Shown one piece after another: positions 44,407 to 53,735 of a stretch of DNA of 64,000 nt. The first letter of the stretch is position 1, and the number at the start of each line of letters is the position of its first letter. The position numbers were made by a program, and so were the translations under genes. The DNA lies in contig CAISDV010000122.1 in assembly GCA_903884185.1 (NCBI GenBank), positions 62,001 to 126,000 on the forward strand. The letters run 5' to 3'. The notes under the pieces are model-generated. The model did no database searches, had not been told where the DNA came from, and saw only the letters and a list, made by a program, of their open reading frames with translations. This DNA is from an uncultured Chitinophagaceae bacterium. GTDB taxonomy: Bacteria > Bacteroidota > Bacteroidia > Chitinophagales > Chitinophagaceae.

Positions 44407-44438
44407 TTTGTTAATTCCATTAATTTCGTTCACCTTTG
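44407..44438 (+). promoter_or_regulatory. Probable Bacteroidota-type promoter of the mreBCD-pbp2-rodA operon
   Basis: TTTG at 44407-44410 is followed after 20 bases by CACCTTTG at 44431-44438, close to the phylum consensus TTTG, 19-21 bases, TAnnTTTG. Transcription would start near 44445, about 28 bases before the mreB ATG. Upstream, a C/G-rich GGGGGCTTCCCCCC tract near 44354-44367 may end purD transcription. Confidence 0.5.
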
Positions 44439-44473
44439 CAAGCATTGATCACATATATTGATATTTAACATAC

Positions 44474-45499
44474 ATGGGACTGTTCAACTTTTTTACGCAG
44501 GAAATTGCGATCGATCTGGGTACCGCCAATACCCTGATCATACATAACGATGAAGTGGTAGTGAATGAGCCATCTATTGTTGCCCTCGACAGAAATAATC
44601 CAAAAAATGTTTTGGCTGTTGGCAAGAAGGCATTGATGATGCACGAAAAAACAAATGAGAGTATTCGCACAGTGCGTCCATTGAAAGATGGAGTGATCGC
44701 AGATTTTAATGCTGCAGAATTAATGATCAGGGAACTGATCAAATTGGTGTATCCAAAAAAACCTTTGTTTCCCCCAAGCTGGAGAATGGTAATATGTATT
44801 CCTTCTTCCATTACCGAAGTAGAAAAACGTGCGGTGCGCGATAGTGCTGAGCAAGCCGGCGCCAAAGAAGTATATATGATTCACGAACCTATGGCTGCAG
44901 CTTTAGGTATTGGTATTGATGTAGAAGAACCTGTTGGTAATATGATCATTGATATTGGTGGTGGTACAACAGGTATTACTGTAATTGCATTGGCAGGTAT
45001 TGTGTGCGATCAATCTATCAGAATTGCAGGTGATGAATTCACCGCAGACATTATGGAAGCATTGCGCCGTTATCATAGTTTATTAATTGGTGAAAGAACC
45101 GCTGAACAGATAAAGATCAATGTGGGCGCGGCTACCAAGGACCTCGACAATCCGCCAGATGACCTTCCTGTAAATGGACGTGACCTTGTAACGGGTATTC
45201 CAAAACAAGTAATGGTAAGCTACCAGGAAATTGCAGAAGCATTGGACAAAAGTATTTTTAAGATAGAAGAAGCGATATTGAAAGCACTGGAAACCACTCC
45301 ACCTGAACTGGCTTCGGATATTTACCGCCGCGGATTATATCTAACAGGAGGCGGCGCTTTACTGCGCGGATTGGATAAACGCCTGGGCGCTAAAATAAAA
45401 TTGCCGGTGCATATTGCCGATGATCCTCTGAAGAGTGTGGTGCGTGGTACCGGTATTGCATTGAAAAATTACCAGCGCTTTCCATTTATCATGAGATAA
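44474..45499 (+). CDS. mreB: Rod shape-determining protein MreB
   Basis: Bacterial actin that organises the lateral cell-wall synthesis machinery under the inner membrane. All actin-fold motifs are in the standard order: phosphate 1 IAIDLGTANTLI at 11-22, phosphate 2 MIIDIGGGTTGITVIAL near 156-172 and the adenosine motif LYLTGGGALLRGLDKRL near 288-304. It opens with a short hydrophobic segment (MGLFNFFTQ) that may aid membrane contact. Length 341 is normal. It provides a useful contrast to the other actin-like gene in this window, at 11302. First gene of the elongation operon. Confidence 0.98.
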   Translation: MGLFNFFTQEIAIDLGTANTLIIHNDEVVVNEPSIVALDRNNPKNVLAVGKKALMMHEKTNESIRTVRPLKDGVIADFNAAELMIRELIKLVYPKKPLFPPSWRMVICIPSSITEVEKRAVRDSAEQAGAKEVYMIHEPMAAALGIGIDVEEPVGNMIIDIGGGTTGITVIALAGIVCDQSIRIAGDEFTADIMEALRRYHSLLIGERTAEQIKINVGAATKDLDNPPDDLPVNGRDLVTGIPKQVMVSYQEIAEALDKSIFKIEEAILKALETTPPELASDIYRRGLYLTGGGALLRGLDKRLGAKIKLPVHIADDPLKSVVRGTGIALKNYQRFPFIMR

Positions 45500-45542
45500 T
45501 AATGACAGGCACTGCATCCATTGCATTTAACCAGCGTTTTGC

Positions 45543-46397
45543 GTGAAGAACATTTTTATATTCATACGCCGCAACTTCAATTTTCTCTGCTTCATTGTGT
45601 TGCAGGTACTTTGTATCACCATGCTGACACGCTACAGCAAAACACACGAAGCTTTTTTTGCATCAGCAGCAAATGAAATTACAGGCAAGATCAATAAACA
45701 ATACAGCGGTTTCAGTTCCTACTTCACATTAAAAGAAACCAACCGCCAACTGGCTGAAGAAAATGCCAGATTGCGGAACATGCTGAAAAATAATTTTGTT
45801 GCGCCCGATAGCTCCAGGAAGTTTGTCACCGACTCCCTTACAAAAGATTCCACAGGCCGTTACCGCAAGTTCACTTTCTTACTTGCTGAAGTGGTGGGAA
45901 ACACCGTTACCTCTCAAACCAATTACCTGATGCTGGAAAGGGGTTCCCTGCAGGGAGTGAAAAAAGGCATGAGCGTAGTCTCACCACAAGGTATCGTGGG
46001 TGTGGTGGTAACTGTGAGTGATAACTACAGCACTGTTATGAGCCTTCTTCACCGCAACAGCAAAGTGAGCGCCATGCTAAAGAAGGATAAAAATGCCGGC
46101 AGCATTGACTGGGATGGCAGTGACCCCTCCTATCTTACACTGAAAAATATTTCAAAGAGTGCGAAAGTGGCAAAAGGCGATACGGTTCTGACCAGTACCT
46201 ACTCGGCCAATTTCCCTCCCAACCTTCCCATAGGTACAGTGGCAGGCATTAGCTCGGATCCCGCTTCCAATTTTTATACGCTCAAAATAAAAACAGCCAC
46301 AGATTTTTTCACACTGCAATATGTGTACATCGTGGAGAACTCCAGGTATGCTGAGCAGGCAAGGTTAGAAAGCATGTCCCAGAAAACCAATGACTAA
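45543..46397 (+). CDS. mreC: Rod shape-determining protein MreC
   Basis: Bitopic periplasmic scaffold that connects MreB with PBP2 and RodA. GTG start at 45543; one membrane helix at about 10-28 (FNFLCFIVLQVLCITML), a coiled coil at about 55-80 (ETNRQLAEENARLRNML), then the two beta-barrel lobes, including LMLERGSLQGVKKGMSVVSPQGIVG (split: LMLERGSLQGV, KKGMSVVSPQGIVG) and DTVLTSTYSANFPPNLPIGT. Length 284 is usual. It overlaps mreD by eight bases. Confidence 0.95.
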   Translation: MKNIFIFIRRNFNFLCFIVLQVLCITMLTRYSKTHEAFFASAANEITGKINKQYSGFSSYFTLKETNRQLAEENARLRNMLKNNFVAPDSSRKFVTDSLTKDSTGRYRKFTFLLAEVVGNTVTSQTNYLMLERGSLQGVKKGMSVVSPQGIVGVVVTVSDNYSTVMSLLHRNSKVSAMLKKDKNAGSIDWDGSDPSYLTLKNISKSAKVAKGDTVLTSTYSANFPPNLPIGTVAGISSDPASNFYTLKIKTATDFFTLQYVYIVENSRYAEQARLESMSQKTND

Positions 46398-46923
46398 CCT
46401 CATAAGAAATATCATCCGCTTTATTTTCTTCCTGCTGTTGCAGGTATTTGTGCTGAATAAAGTACCACCCCTGCACCAGCATATAGTACCCTACCTGTAT
46501 TTCCTGTTCATTCTCTGGATGCCTTTTAACATGAATCGCCTGGTATTGCTACTGGCAGGATTTGCAATGGGGTTAAGCCTCGACTATTTTACTAATTCGC
46601 CCGGCCTGCATGCCGCAGCCTGTACCCTGATCGCTTACCTGCGCCCATTCCTGTTGAATTTGTTGATACCGCAGGACACCACCGAATCAAGTTATGCCGA
46701 GCCTTCCATCAAAAGCATGGGCTGGGCACCTTATAGTTTATACATCATACTGCTCACATTCATCCACCACTTTTACCTCGTATTGCTGGAATTGCTGCAC
46801 TACGGGAACTTCTGGTACTTCCTTGGCAAGGTGACTTCCATTACCGTCATCAGCGTTTTATTGATCGCCATCACTGAAATACTCTTTTTCCGGAAAGGCA
46901 GGCACAAGACAAATACCGCTTAA
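46390..46923 (+). CDS. mreD: Rod shape-determining protein MreD
   Basis: Inner-membrane subunit of the elongasome, 177 residues with about five or six hydrophobic helices (around 7-25, 32-55, 60-85, 113-135, 140-165). MreD sequences are poorly conserved; the assignment rests on membrane topology, size and position between mreC and the PBP2 gene. Its ATG lies eight bases inside mreC, implying coupled translation. The 98-base gap that follows may contain a secondary promoter for pbp2. Confidence 0.9.
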   Translation: MTNLIRNIIRFIFFLLLQVFVLNKVPPLHQHIVPYLYFLFILWMPFNMNRLVLLLAGFAMGLSLDYFTNSPGLHAAACTLIAYLRPFLLNLLIPQDTTESSYAEPSIKSMGWAPYSLYIILLTFIHHFYLVLLELLHYGNFWYFLGKVTSITVISVLLIAITEILFFRKGRHKTNTA

Positions 46924-47021
46924 TCTTTAGGTAGTTTTTTTAAAATTCTATTGCAGTATCAGTTTACAATCGGCAACTTTGCAAGAGCATTCACTCCCAC
47001 ACATTTTGTATATTTATTTAT

Positions 47022-49094
47022 ATGCCCGTATCTAATCAAAGCAGGAGTACTTTTATAAAAATAATTTTTGCTTCCGTATTTATCATCATTGCTTTGCAAT
47101 TAGTAAACCTGCAGGTATTTTCTTCAAAATATAAACGCGCTGCAGAAAGCAATGCCATCTTCCGGAAAATTGTTTACCCGGATCGCGGTATCATCTTCGA
47201 CAGGAAAAGCCGCAGCCTTTTGCAGAACACCATTATGTTCGACCTGATGGTTACTCCTTCTGAATCCAAAGGAACTGACACACTTGCTCTTTGCAATCTC
47301 TTAGGAATTGATACAATAGAATACCGGAAGAGAATGCACGATGTGATCATAAAAAATACAAGCGTAAGGCCAAGTGTTTTCGAAGCGCTGCTTTCACCTG
47401 AATTGTATGCGCGGCTGAATGAGAACATGTATAAGTTCCCCGGCTTCCTGATCAATGACCGTTCAGCAAGATCTTATCCGTATAATACTGCCGCACAAGT
47501 ACTCGGGTATATTTCTGAAGTTGACACCGCATTTTTACGAAGACATAAAGAAGAAGGTTATGAAATGGGCGACTATGCCGGTCAGAATGGATTGGAACGC
47601 ACTTATGAAAAAGTATTGATGGGACAACGCGGAATTAAAATGTATATCCGCGATAATAAGAGCCGCATACAGGGCGCTTATGAAAACGGAATGTTTGATA
47701 CAGCAGCCATCGCAGGCCGCAATTTATATACCAGCATGGATGTGGAAGTGCAGCAGCTGGCAGAAAAATTATTACAAAATAAAATTGGCAGCGCTGTTGC
47801 GATCAATCCAAAAACAGGTGGCATCATTGCAATGGTTTCCAGCCCGGGTTATAATCCGAATGTATTAACAGGGAGTGCAAGAAAAAAGAATTTTGCAAGA
47901 ATGAATGTGGATACAGCGGGCCCCATGTACAACAGGGCCATTAAAGGAATGTATCCACCCGGTTCTACTTTTAAGCCTTTAGGAGGATTGATAGCACTGG
48001 ATGAAGGTGTGATCACCCCGAAATATGGTTATCCCTGTTTTGGCGTGTACAATGCATGTGGTGATGGGAAACCAAAATGCCTTCATTCCGGCAACGGGCA
48101 TGCAGATAACCTTCGTTTGGCTTTGGCCAATTCATGCAACTCATATTTCTCGAATGTATTCAGGATGGCGATAGACAATCCAAAATATAAAAATGCTGAA
48201 CAAGGTTATATAAAATGGAAAGAGTACATGAACAGTTTTGGTTTTGGTGTAAAACTGGATGTTGACCTGCCGAGTGAGAACAAAGGAAGCATCCCAGCCG
48301 TTGCAGGTTATAATAAAGATTTCGGAGGTGCCGGGAGATGGAACAGTTGCAGTATCCATACTTTAGGGATTGGCCAGGACAGGATGACCGCAACTCCATT
48401 GCAAATGGCCAATGTGATGTGCATCATCGCCAACAAAGGATATTATTACACGCCACACTTTGTTGACAGTATAGAAAATGAATTGACCGAAGATTCTGTT
48501 TATCTCGGCAAATACCGCCGCAAACATGAGGTGCTGCATATTTCAGATACTGCATTCGAAGCGGTGCATGACGGCATGCACGATGTGACAATTTATGGTA
48601 CTGCAGCAGGTATCAAGGTTCCCGGCACTGATTTTTGTGCAAAAACAGGGACCGCTCAAAACCCTCATGGGAAAGAACATTCAATTTTTGTTTGCTTTGC
48701 TCCTAAGAATGATCCAAAGATCGCCGTTGCCGTGGTAGTGGAGAATGCGGGCTATGGCGCTACCTGGGCCGGGCCTATTGCTGCTTTCATGATGGAAAAA
48801 TATTTGAATGATACAATAGCGAAGGACAGGCTGGAAGAAGTAGAGAGAATATCCAAGGCAGACCTGATCCCCGCGGCCATCAAACAATGGTATGCTTCAA
48901 AAGATTCTGCAAGGCTTGCTAAAATACCGGCTATAAACAATACAGAATTTGAAAATAATATAGAAGCGCCGAAAGTAACTTTTGATCCTGAAACTGAATC
49001 GCACAAAAAGGCTCCGGAAAAAAATGATACCGGAAAACAGAAAGCCGCTTTAATCAATCCCGAAGAAAAGAAAACAAGAAAAGGGCAGAGATAA
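47022..49094 (+). CDS. mrdA: Penicillin-binding protein 2 (elongation-specific peptidoglycan transpeptidase)
   Basis: Class B PBP that cross-links peptidoglycan in cell elongation with RodA. A membrane helix lies at about 9-28, then the pedestal domain with RKIVYPDRGIIFDRKSRSLL and GYISEVDTAFLRRH. The transpeptidase domain (about 255-600) has the nucleophile motif PPGSTFKPLG (SxxK), SCNSYFSN (SxN) and CAKTGTAQNPHG (KTG). A charged, probably disordered tail of about 60 residues ends the protein. Length 690 fits PBP2 of this phylum. Four bases separate its stop from the rodA start. Confidence 0.96.
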   Translation: MPVSNQSRSTFIKIIFASVFIIIALQLVNLQVFSSKYKRAAESNAIFRKIVYPDRGIIFDRKSRSLLQNTIMFDLMVTPSESKGTDTLALCNLLGIDTIEYRKRMHDVIIKNTSVRPSVFEALLSPELYARLNENMYKFPGFLINDRSARSYPYNTAAQVLGYISEVDTAFLRRHKEEGYEMGDYAGQNGLERTYEKVLMGQRGIKMYIRDNKSRIQGAYENGMFDTAAIAGRNLYTSMDVEVQQLAEKLLQNKIGSAVAINPKTGGIIAMVSSPGYNPNVLTGSARKKNFARMNVDTAGPMYNRAIKGMYPPGSTFKPLGGLIALDEGVITPKYGYPCFGVYNACGDGKPKCLHSGNGHADNLRLALANSCNSYFSNVFRMAIDNPKYKNAEQGYIKWKEYMNSFGFGVKLDVDLPSENKGSIPAVAGYNKDFGGAGRWNSCSIHTLGIGQDRMTATPLQMANVMCIIANKGYYYTPHFVDSIENELTEDSVYLGKYRRKHEVLHISDTAFEAVHDGMHDVTIYGTAAGIKVPGTDFCAKTGTAQNPHGKEHSIFVCFAPKNDPKIAVAVVVENAGYGATWAGPIAAFMMEKYLNDTIAKDRLEEVERISKADLIPAAIKQWYASKDSARLAKIPAINNTEFENNIEAPKVTFDPETESHKKAPEKNDTGKQKAALINPEEKKTRKGQR

Positions 49095-49098
49095 TATA

Positions 49099-50442
49099 AT
49101 GAACAGCAATAAAAACACCATAACACAAGGCGCCGACTGGACAGTTGTTTGGCTCTATGCTATACTTGTGACTTTGGGTATCGTCTGCATTTTTATGGTG
49201 GAGTACAGGCCGGTAAGTGGTTCTGATTGGTGGCAAACATTTATTCCAGGGAAAACAAATTACAGTAAACAATTTTATTTCGCATTGTTATGTACGCTGA
49301 TCGCCACTTTTATTTTATTGGCCGATAGTAAACTCTTCACTGCTTTTGCAAATCTTTTGTATGCATTTGGTATTGTACTGATGCTTGCCACTTTTGTGAT
49401 AGGAAAAAATGTGAACGGTTCTAAAAGCTGGATACCGATCGCAGGTGGGTTTAATTTACAACCCGCTGAGTTATGTAAAATATTTACTGCATTAGCGCTC
49501 GCAAAATTTCTTTCACGGCAGCAAACCGATTTTACCAAATTCCGCTCACAATTGATCGGAGCTGTTATTGCACTGTCCCCCGCTATACTCTCTGTTCTGC
49601 AAAATGAAACCGGCCTGGCACTGGTATACCTTTCTTTTTTTATTGTGATGTACCGCGAAGGCTTACCACCCATATTACTGATCATTGGATTTTCCTTTGG
49701 TGTATTGGTAGTGGCAACATTGCTGGTAGAGCCAAATAAGCTGGCCATCGCATTAACGGCCATCGCTGCACTGACAATATATTTTCTGAAACGGCAGATC
49801 AAAAGACAAAAGAGGTTATTGACATTGATCGTGTTTGCATGGGTGGTCTGCGTGGGCGTTCAGCGTTTTGCTGTGCCTTATATTTTTAATCATGTATTCC
49901 AATGTTATCAAAGCACCCGCATTTACAGCATGGTGGGAAAGGACTATGATTGCAGCTTAAATCATCATAATAGTAAAATTTCTTTGAAGCCTTCAAAGAA
50001 ACCGGATGATTATAATGTGCGCCAGAGCATGATCGCCATTGGTTCGGGCAGGCTTACAGGAAGCGGCTTTATGAAAGGCACACAGACAAGAGGACGTTAT
50101 GTTCCCGAACAACATACCGATTTTATTTTTACTTCCATTGGCGAAGCTTTTGGTTTTGCAGGTTGCATAGCATTTTTAGGCGTGTACCTTTTTCTTTTAT
50201 TCAGGATCATCCGCATAGCCGAAAGGCAACGAAGTACTTTCAGCAGGGTGTATGCGTATAGTGTAGCAAGCATCATGTTCTTTCATATTGCAGTGAATGT
50301 TTGTATGACGATAGGGCTCTTCCCTATTATTGGCATTCCCCTTCCATTGATCAGTTATGGCGGATCATCATTGCTTACTTTCACCATCCTCATCTTTATC
50401 ATGATACGCCTCGATGCCGACAGGCAAATGGTTTTAAGATAA
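49099..50442 (+). CDS. rodA: Rod shape-determining protein RodA (SEDS glycosyltransferase)
   Basis: Polytopic SEDS-family peptidoglycan polymerase that works with PBP2. About ten hydrophobic helices; conserved segments include IGKNVNGSKSWIPIAGGFNLQPAELCK (split: GSKSWIPIAGG, FNLQPAELCKIF), QNETGLALVYLSFF, and the C-terminal GRLTGSGFMKGTQT, PEQHTDFIFTSIGEAFGF and GIPLPLISYGGSSLLTF, which are diagnostic. Between the halves is a soluble loop of about 90 residues with two Cys. Length 447 is usual for this phylum. Last gene of the mreBCD-pbp2-rodA operon. Confidence 0.96.
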   Translation: MNSNKNTITQGADWTVVWLYAILVTLGIVCIFMVEYRPVSGSDWWQTFIPGKTNYSKQFYFALLCTLIATFILLADSKLFTAFANLLYAFGIVLMLATFVIGKNVNGSKSWIPIAGGFNLQPAELCKIFTALALAKFLSRQQTDFTKFRSQLIGAVIALSPAILSVLQNETGLALVYLSFFIVMYREGLPPILLIIGFSFGVLVVATLLVEPNKLAIALTAIAALTIYFLKRQIKRQKRLLTLIVFAWVVCVGVQRFAVPYIFNHVFQCYQSTRIYSMVGKDYDCSLNHHNSKISLKPSKKPDDYNVRQSMIAIGSGRLTGSGFMKGTQTRGRYVPEQHTDFIFTSIGEAFGFAGCIAFLGVYLFLLFRIIRIAERQRSTFSRVYAYSVASIMFFHIAVNVCMTIGLFPIIGIPLPLISYGGSSLLTFTILIFIMIRLDADRQMVLR

Positions 50443-50500
50443 AGTTTTCTATAACTTCGTTTCGAAATCAGGCAGTTTTTATCCAGGATCAAAATAAGCA

Positions 50501-51253
50501 ATGACCATTCATCCTCTCTCAGAAGGCGCTTTCACAATTGATAAAACAAAGATCTTCGTCCCCTTCGACGCTACTAAAGACGATCTGCAAAAACGTTCCG
50601 TTGGAAGTTTACTCGTAGAAGTACAACCTTTTGCTGTTACCACTGAAAAAGACATTCTTCTTTTTGATACAGGGCTTGGCTTTACCACGAATGGCGAATT
50701 ACAAATACATGCCAACTTAAAGTCTATTGGCATTCAGCCTGAACAAGTAACCAAGGTATTGATGAGCCACCTGCACAAAGATCATGCTGGCGGGATTTCA
50801 TGGAAAGACAATGCAGGAAATTACCATCTCTCTTTTCCAAATGCCACTTATTATGTGCATCGGAAAGAATTTGAATTTGCCATAACAACAGGTTTTCCTT
50901 CTTTTATCATCGAAGAATTAAATTTGTTGGAGAATAACCCACAAGTGCATTGGCTGGAAGGTGATGGAATGATAGATGGTTATATCGCGCACGAAACAAC
51001 CTCAGCCCATACACCATTTCACCAGGTATTCCGGGTAAATGAAACCGGACAGGAAATATTTTTTGGAGGTGATGATGCACCGCAACTTCAACAGATGAAA
51101 AACAAATTCATTGCCAAGTATGATTACAACGGGAAAAAATGTATGGAACTACGCAGGCAATGGTGGCAGCAGGGACAGGTGGAAGGCTGGACATTCCTCT
51201 TCTATCATGATATTAAAACACCAGTATTTTCGTTTGGGAAAAATGCGGGGTAA
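50501..51253 (+). CDS. MBL-fold metallo-hydrolase
   Basis: Cytosolic metallo-beta-lactamase-fold hydrolase. The zinc motif HxHxDH is His90, His92, Asp94, His95 in MSHLHKDHAGG, with DTGLGF at 56-61, a probable third-ligand His in TSAHTPFHQVF and the metal-bridging Asp in FFGGDDAP. There is no signal peptide. Length 250 fits lactonase- or glyoxalase-like members; lactonase-type hydrolysis is possible but not diagnosable. It follows rodA by 58 bases on the same strand and may be read through from that operon. Confidence 0.88.
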   Translation: MTIHPLSEGAFTIDKTKIFVPFDATKDDLQKRSVGSLLVEVQPFAVTTEKDILLFDTGLGFTTNGELQIHANLKSIGIQPEQVTKVLMSHLHKDHAGGISWKDNAGNYHLSFPNATYYVHRKEFEFAITTGFPSFIIEELNLLENNPQVHWLEGDGMIDGYIAHETTSAHTPFHQVFRVNETGQEIFFGGDDAPQLQQMKNKFIAKYDYNGKKCMELRRQWWQQGQVEGWTFLFYHDIKTPVFSFGKNAG

Positions 51254-51268
51254 CACCCACGGATGAGG

Positions 51269-51673
51269 TTATTTCTGGCCCGGCCTTTTCATTCTCTTTT
51301 GCAATTCGCCGCGCATCATGCTGCCAAAACCTCTTTCTAACTGGTAAAATGAATTTACTCTTTCATCAGTACCCAATATCCTTTTAAAACTATCTATGTA
51401 TTTTTTTCTGACATTCAATATCGCTTCATCAGAAATAACAACACCAGCTTTGTTTTCCTGTCTTGCTTTTTTCAGATCAGCTATATAACTATTGTAAACA
51501 GGCCAGAATTTTTGTGATTCCTCTACAGTAAGCGTCAAACCTCTTGTGATATAAGCTTCTTTAAGTACCTCAACATTGTTTGCATTATTGCCATTAGGCT
51601 GCTGCCTGAGCTGGCAGGAACCTGCAGAAGCAAACACTAAAATAAAACCAGCTATAATGATCGATCCTTTCAT
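51269..51673 (-). CDS. Small exported protein of an ECF sigma operon, Spy/CpxP-like layout
   Basis: A 134-residue product with a signal sequence or lipobox near Cys20 (VFASAGSC) followed by a helical, charged domain: LKEAYITRGLTLTVEESQKFW, YNSYIADLKKARQEN, RKKYIDSFKRILGTDERVNSF and a basic tail. The layout (helical hairpin, helix-to-helix LTxEE motif) recalls periplasmic Spy/CpxP-like sensors. It is last in the sigma/anti-sigma operon, 14 bases after the anti-sigma-like gene, so it probably senses or buffers the envelope stress handled by that system. Assignment by layout only. Confidence 0.65.
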   Translation of the reverse strand: MKGSIIIAGFILVFASAGSCQLRQQPNGNNANNVEVLKEAYITRGLTLTVEESQKFWPVYNSYIADLKKARQENKAGVVISDEAILNVRKKYIDSFKRILGTDERVNSFYQLERGFGSMMRGELQKRMKRPGQK

Positions 51674-51687
51674 CCTATGTAAAAAAT

Positions 51688-52395
51688 TTAACTGCCATCA
51701 GAAGCTGTTTCAACTTCTTCTCCATTTTCTTTCAAATATTCTTTTAACTCATCATCACTCACCGTTTGCAAGTGGTCTTTCACGGAAGGAAATTCCTGTC
51801 CTGCAAGACTGGTTGCATCATCCAGGTTAGCTACAGGCGATGTTACATTATCAACGTAATTGATCACCTCCTCGTCCGAAAGCTTATTCAATTCTTTTTC
51901 AAAATTACTGCTTTTATCCGTGTATAGAAAAGCGCCTGTTACCAATACTCCCGCCATCACAGCTGCAGCAGCATAACTCACCCATTTTCTTGTCATGGAT
52001 ATTACTTTCCCTGCAGGCCTGTTTGCTTTTTGTAAATTGATGGCAAGCTTTGAAAAATATCCAACCGGCACAGAAAATACATTTCGCTTATCGATCGTAT
52101 TCAGCAAAGGAGCGATCGCTTCCAGTTCTTCAAATACTTCTGTATGTGTTTGTGATTGCCCTTTTATTTTAAGAAGAACAGAACCAGCCAACTGGTCAAA
52201 GTAACCCTTGGGTACAGTAAAAGAATTTCCTTTTGCTTCTGCCAGTAATTCTTCTGCTTTGATTTTTTCCATCATTTCAACAGGAAACTGGTCAAAATAA
52301 GCTGCAGGAACTACATAGACATTCCCCTCGCCCATTCCGGCAAGTATGGGGCTGATCGCCTCTAACTCATTCAATATCACATCTCTATTGTTCAT
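51688..52395 (-). CDS. Probable membrane anti-sigma factor with three internal repeats
   Basis: The 235-residue protein is encoded immediately downstream of an ECF sigma factor (35 bases). It has a cytosolic part of about 130 residues, one membrane helix at about 146-166 (WVSYAAAAVMAGVLVTGAFL) and an acidic periplasmic tail. The cytosolic part contains three copies of a short motif, NVYVVPAAYFDQF, NSFTVPKGYFDQL and NVFSVPVGYFSKL, two of them preceded by ELEAISPIL/ELEAIAPLL. There is no zinc-type anti-sigma motif. I infer an anti-sigma role from position and topology; the repeats look like sigma- or partner-binding units. Confidence 0.65.
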   Translation of the reverse strand: MNNRDVILNELEAISPILAGMGEGNVYVVPAAYFDQFPVEMMEKIKAEELLAEAKGNSFTVPKGYFDQLAGSVLLKIKGQSQTHTEVFEELEAIAPLLNTIDKRNVFSVPVGYFSKLAINLQKANRPAGKVISMTRKWVSYAAAAVMAGVLVTGAFLYTDKSSNFEKELNKLSDEEVINYVDNVTSPVANLDDATSLAGQEFPSVKDHLQTVSDDELKEYLKENGEEVETASDGS

Positions 52396-52430
52396 TTTCT
52401 TCTTGTAAGACCCTTGGCCAGGTAAAATGT

Positions 52431-52976
52431 TTAATGATTTTTTATAAAATCCTCGATTTTCTTGGCTGCATGGTGATAACTGGCCTTTAAAGCCCCCTCA
52501 CTTGTTTCCAGCACACGGCTCATTTCTTCATAAGGCATTTCGTCGTAGTACCTGAGATTAAACACAATTCTTTGTTTTTCAGGCAATTGCTGGATAGCAA
52601 GTTGCAGTTTCCACTCCAGCCTGTTGGCATCAAAATTCTGGTCTGCCTTTACTTTATTACTCAGCCCGCTTTCGTCGTCACTTAAACTGGTAGTTGCCCT
52701 TTTTTTCTGCTGCTCAAGAAAAGTGAGGCTTTCATTGGTAGCAATACGGTATAACCAGGTATATAGTTGGCTGTCCTCTCTGAAATTCACAAGCCCGTTC
52801 CAGACTTTAATGAATACGTTTTGCAATACATCATTTGCATCGTCATGGTCCACTACCATTCTTCTTACATGCCAGTATAATTTTTCCTGGTATTTTTTAA
52901 TGATATCAGTGAAGGCCCGCTCTTTGCTTGCCGGTTGCTTGAAATCGTACAGTAACTGTTTATCATCAGTCAGCAT
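52431..52976 (-). CDS. ECF-type RNA polymerase sigma-70 factor
   Basis: Alternative sigma factor of 181 residues with region 2 (about 20-90; DDANDVLQNVFIKVWNGLVNF and TWLYRIATNESLTFLEQQKK) and region 4 (about 125-178; IQQLPEKQRIVFNLRYYDEM and EMSRVLETSEGALKASYHHA), and no region 3. It heads a three-gene minus-strand operon with the putative anti-sigma and a Spy-like exported protein, a self-contained envelope stress unit. The promoter should lie in the 34-base gap before the glycosylase gene or within that gene's 3' end. Confidence 0.93.
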   Translation of the reverse strand: MLTDDKQLLYDFKQPASKERAFTDIIKKYQEKLYWHVRRMVVDHDDANDVLQNVFIKVWNGLVNFREDSQLYTWLYRIATNESLTFLEQQKKRATTSLSDDESGLSNKVKADQNFDANRLEWKLQLAIQQLPEKQRIVFNLRYYDEMPYEEMSRVLETSEGALKASYHHAAKKIEDFIKNH

Positions 52977-53010
52977 GCAGGATCAGTTTTATAAGGTATA
53001 TGCTCATTAA

Positions 53011-53622
53011 TTATTTTTTTGGATCAGGCGTATTATCCTTCCATCTCCACAAATGGATGCAAGCGTAGGTTCTGAAAGGTGTCCACTTTGCCGATATCTT
53101 CAGCATCTGTTCTTTCATTTTCTTCTTGTCGTTAGCATCCAGCTTGTACAATTTCATCATCGCCTGCTGTATCCCCAGGTCATCCACTGCAAATATATCT
53201 TCCCTTCCCAAAGTAAACATCAACAACATTTCTACCGTCCACTTGCCTACACCTTTTACATCTGTCAGCAATTCAATGATCTTTTCATTATCCAGTGCCA
53301 GCAATTTTTTATCCGTGATCTTATGTTCTATACAAAACCGTGCTACATTTTGTACGTAGGAAACTTTTGCGTTCGACAACCCTATTCCGCGTAATTTCTC
53401 AAATGGCGTAGCCAATACCTGCTGTGGTTTAGGCTCTTTTCCACCATAAAGATCCAGGAAACGGCGAAAGATCACCCTCGCCACTTTTGTGCTTAATTGC
53501 TGGCCCATAATACTGGCCATTAATCGTAATGGGATATTGGGATGAAGCGTCAGTTCATGCGTTTCTTCGCCGATCGTCCGGGCCAGTTTCTTGTCTTTTT
53601 GCAGGTGTGCGATATACTTCAT
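53011..53622 (-). CDS. DNA-3-methyladenine glycosylase II-like (AlkA family) HhH-GPD protein
   Basis: Cytosolic DNA glycosylase for alkylated bases. The HhH-GPD core includes SIMGQQLSTKVARVIFRRFL at about 38-57, LRGIGLSNAKVSYVQNVARF, the hairpin LTDVKGVGKWTVEMLLMFTL, and the catalytic Asp in FAVDDLGIQQAMMKLY. At 203 residues it lacks the N-terminal beta domain of E. coli AlkA, the usual case for this subgroup. No iron-sulfur cysteines. It precedes the sigma operon by 34 bases on the same strand. Confidence 0.92.
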   Translation of the reverse strand: MKYIAHLQKDKKLARTIGEETHELTLHPNIPLRLMASIMGQQLSTKVARVIFRRFLDLYGGKEPKPQQVLATPFEKLRGIGLSNAKVSYVQNVARFCIEHKITDKKLLALDNEKIIELLTDVKGVGKWTVEMLLMFTLGREDIFAVDDLGIQQAMMKLYKLDANDKKKMKEQMLKISAKWTPFRTYACIHLWRWKDNTPDPKK

Positions 53623-53735
53623 CTCAGTTCAGCCGGGTTTATGCTCAGCAGGCTTCTTACCTGCTAAAGATAACCAATACAAAGAGAAATCATCACATCA
53701 AAAAGAAGTGTAATTTCATCATCAAACCATACAAA

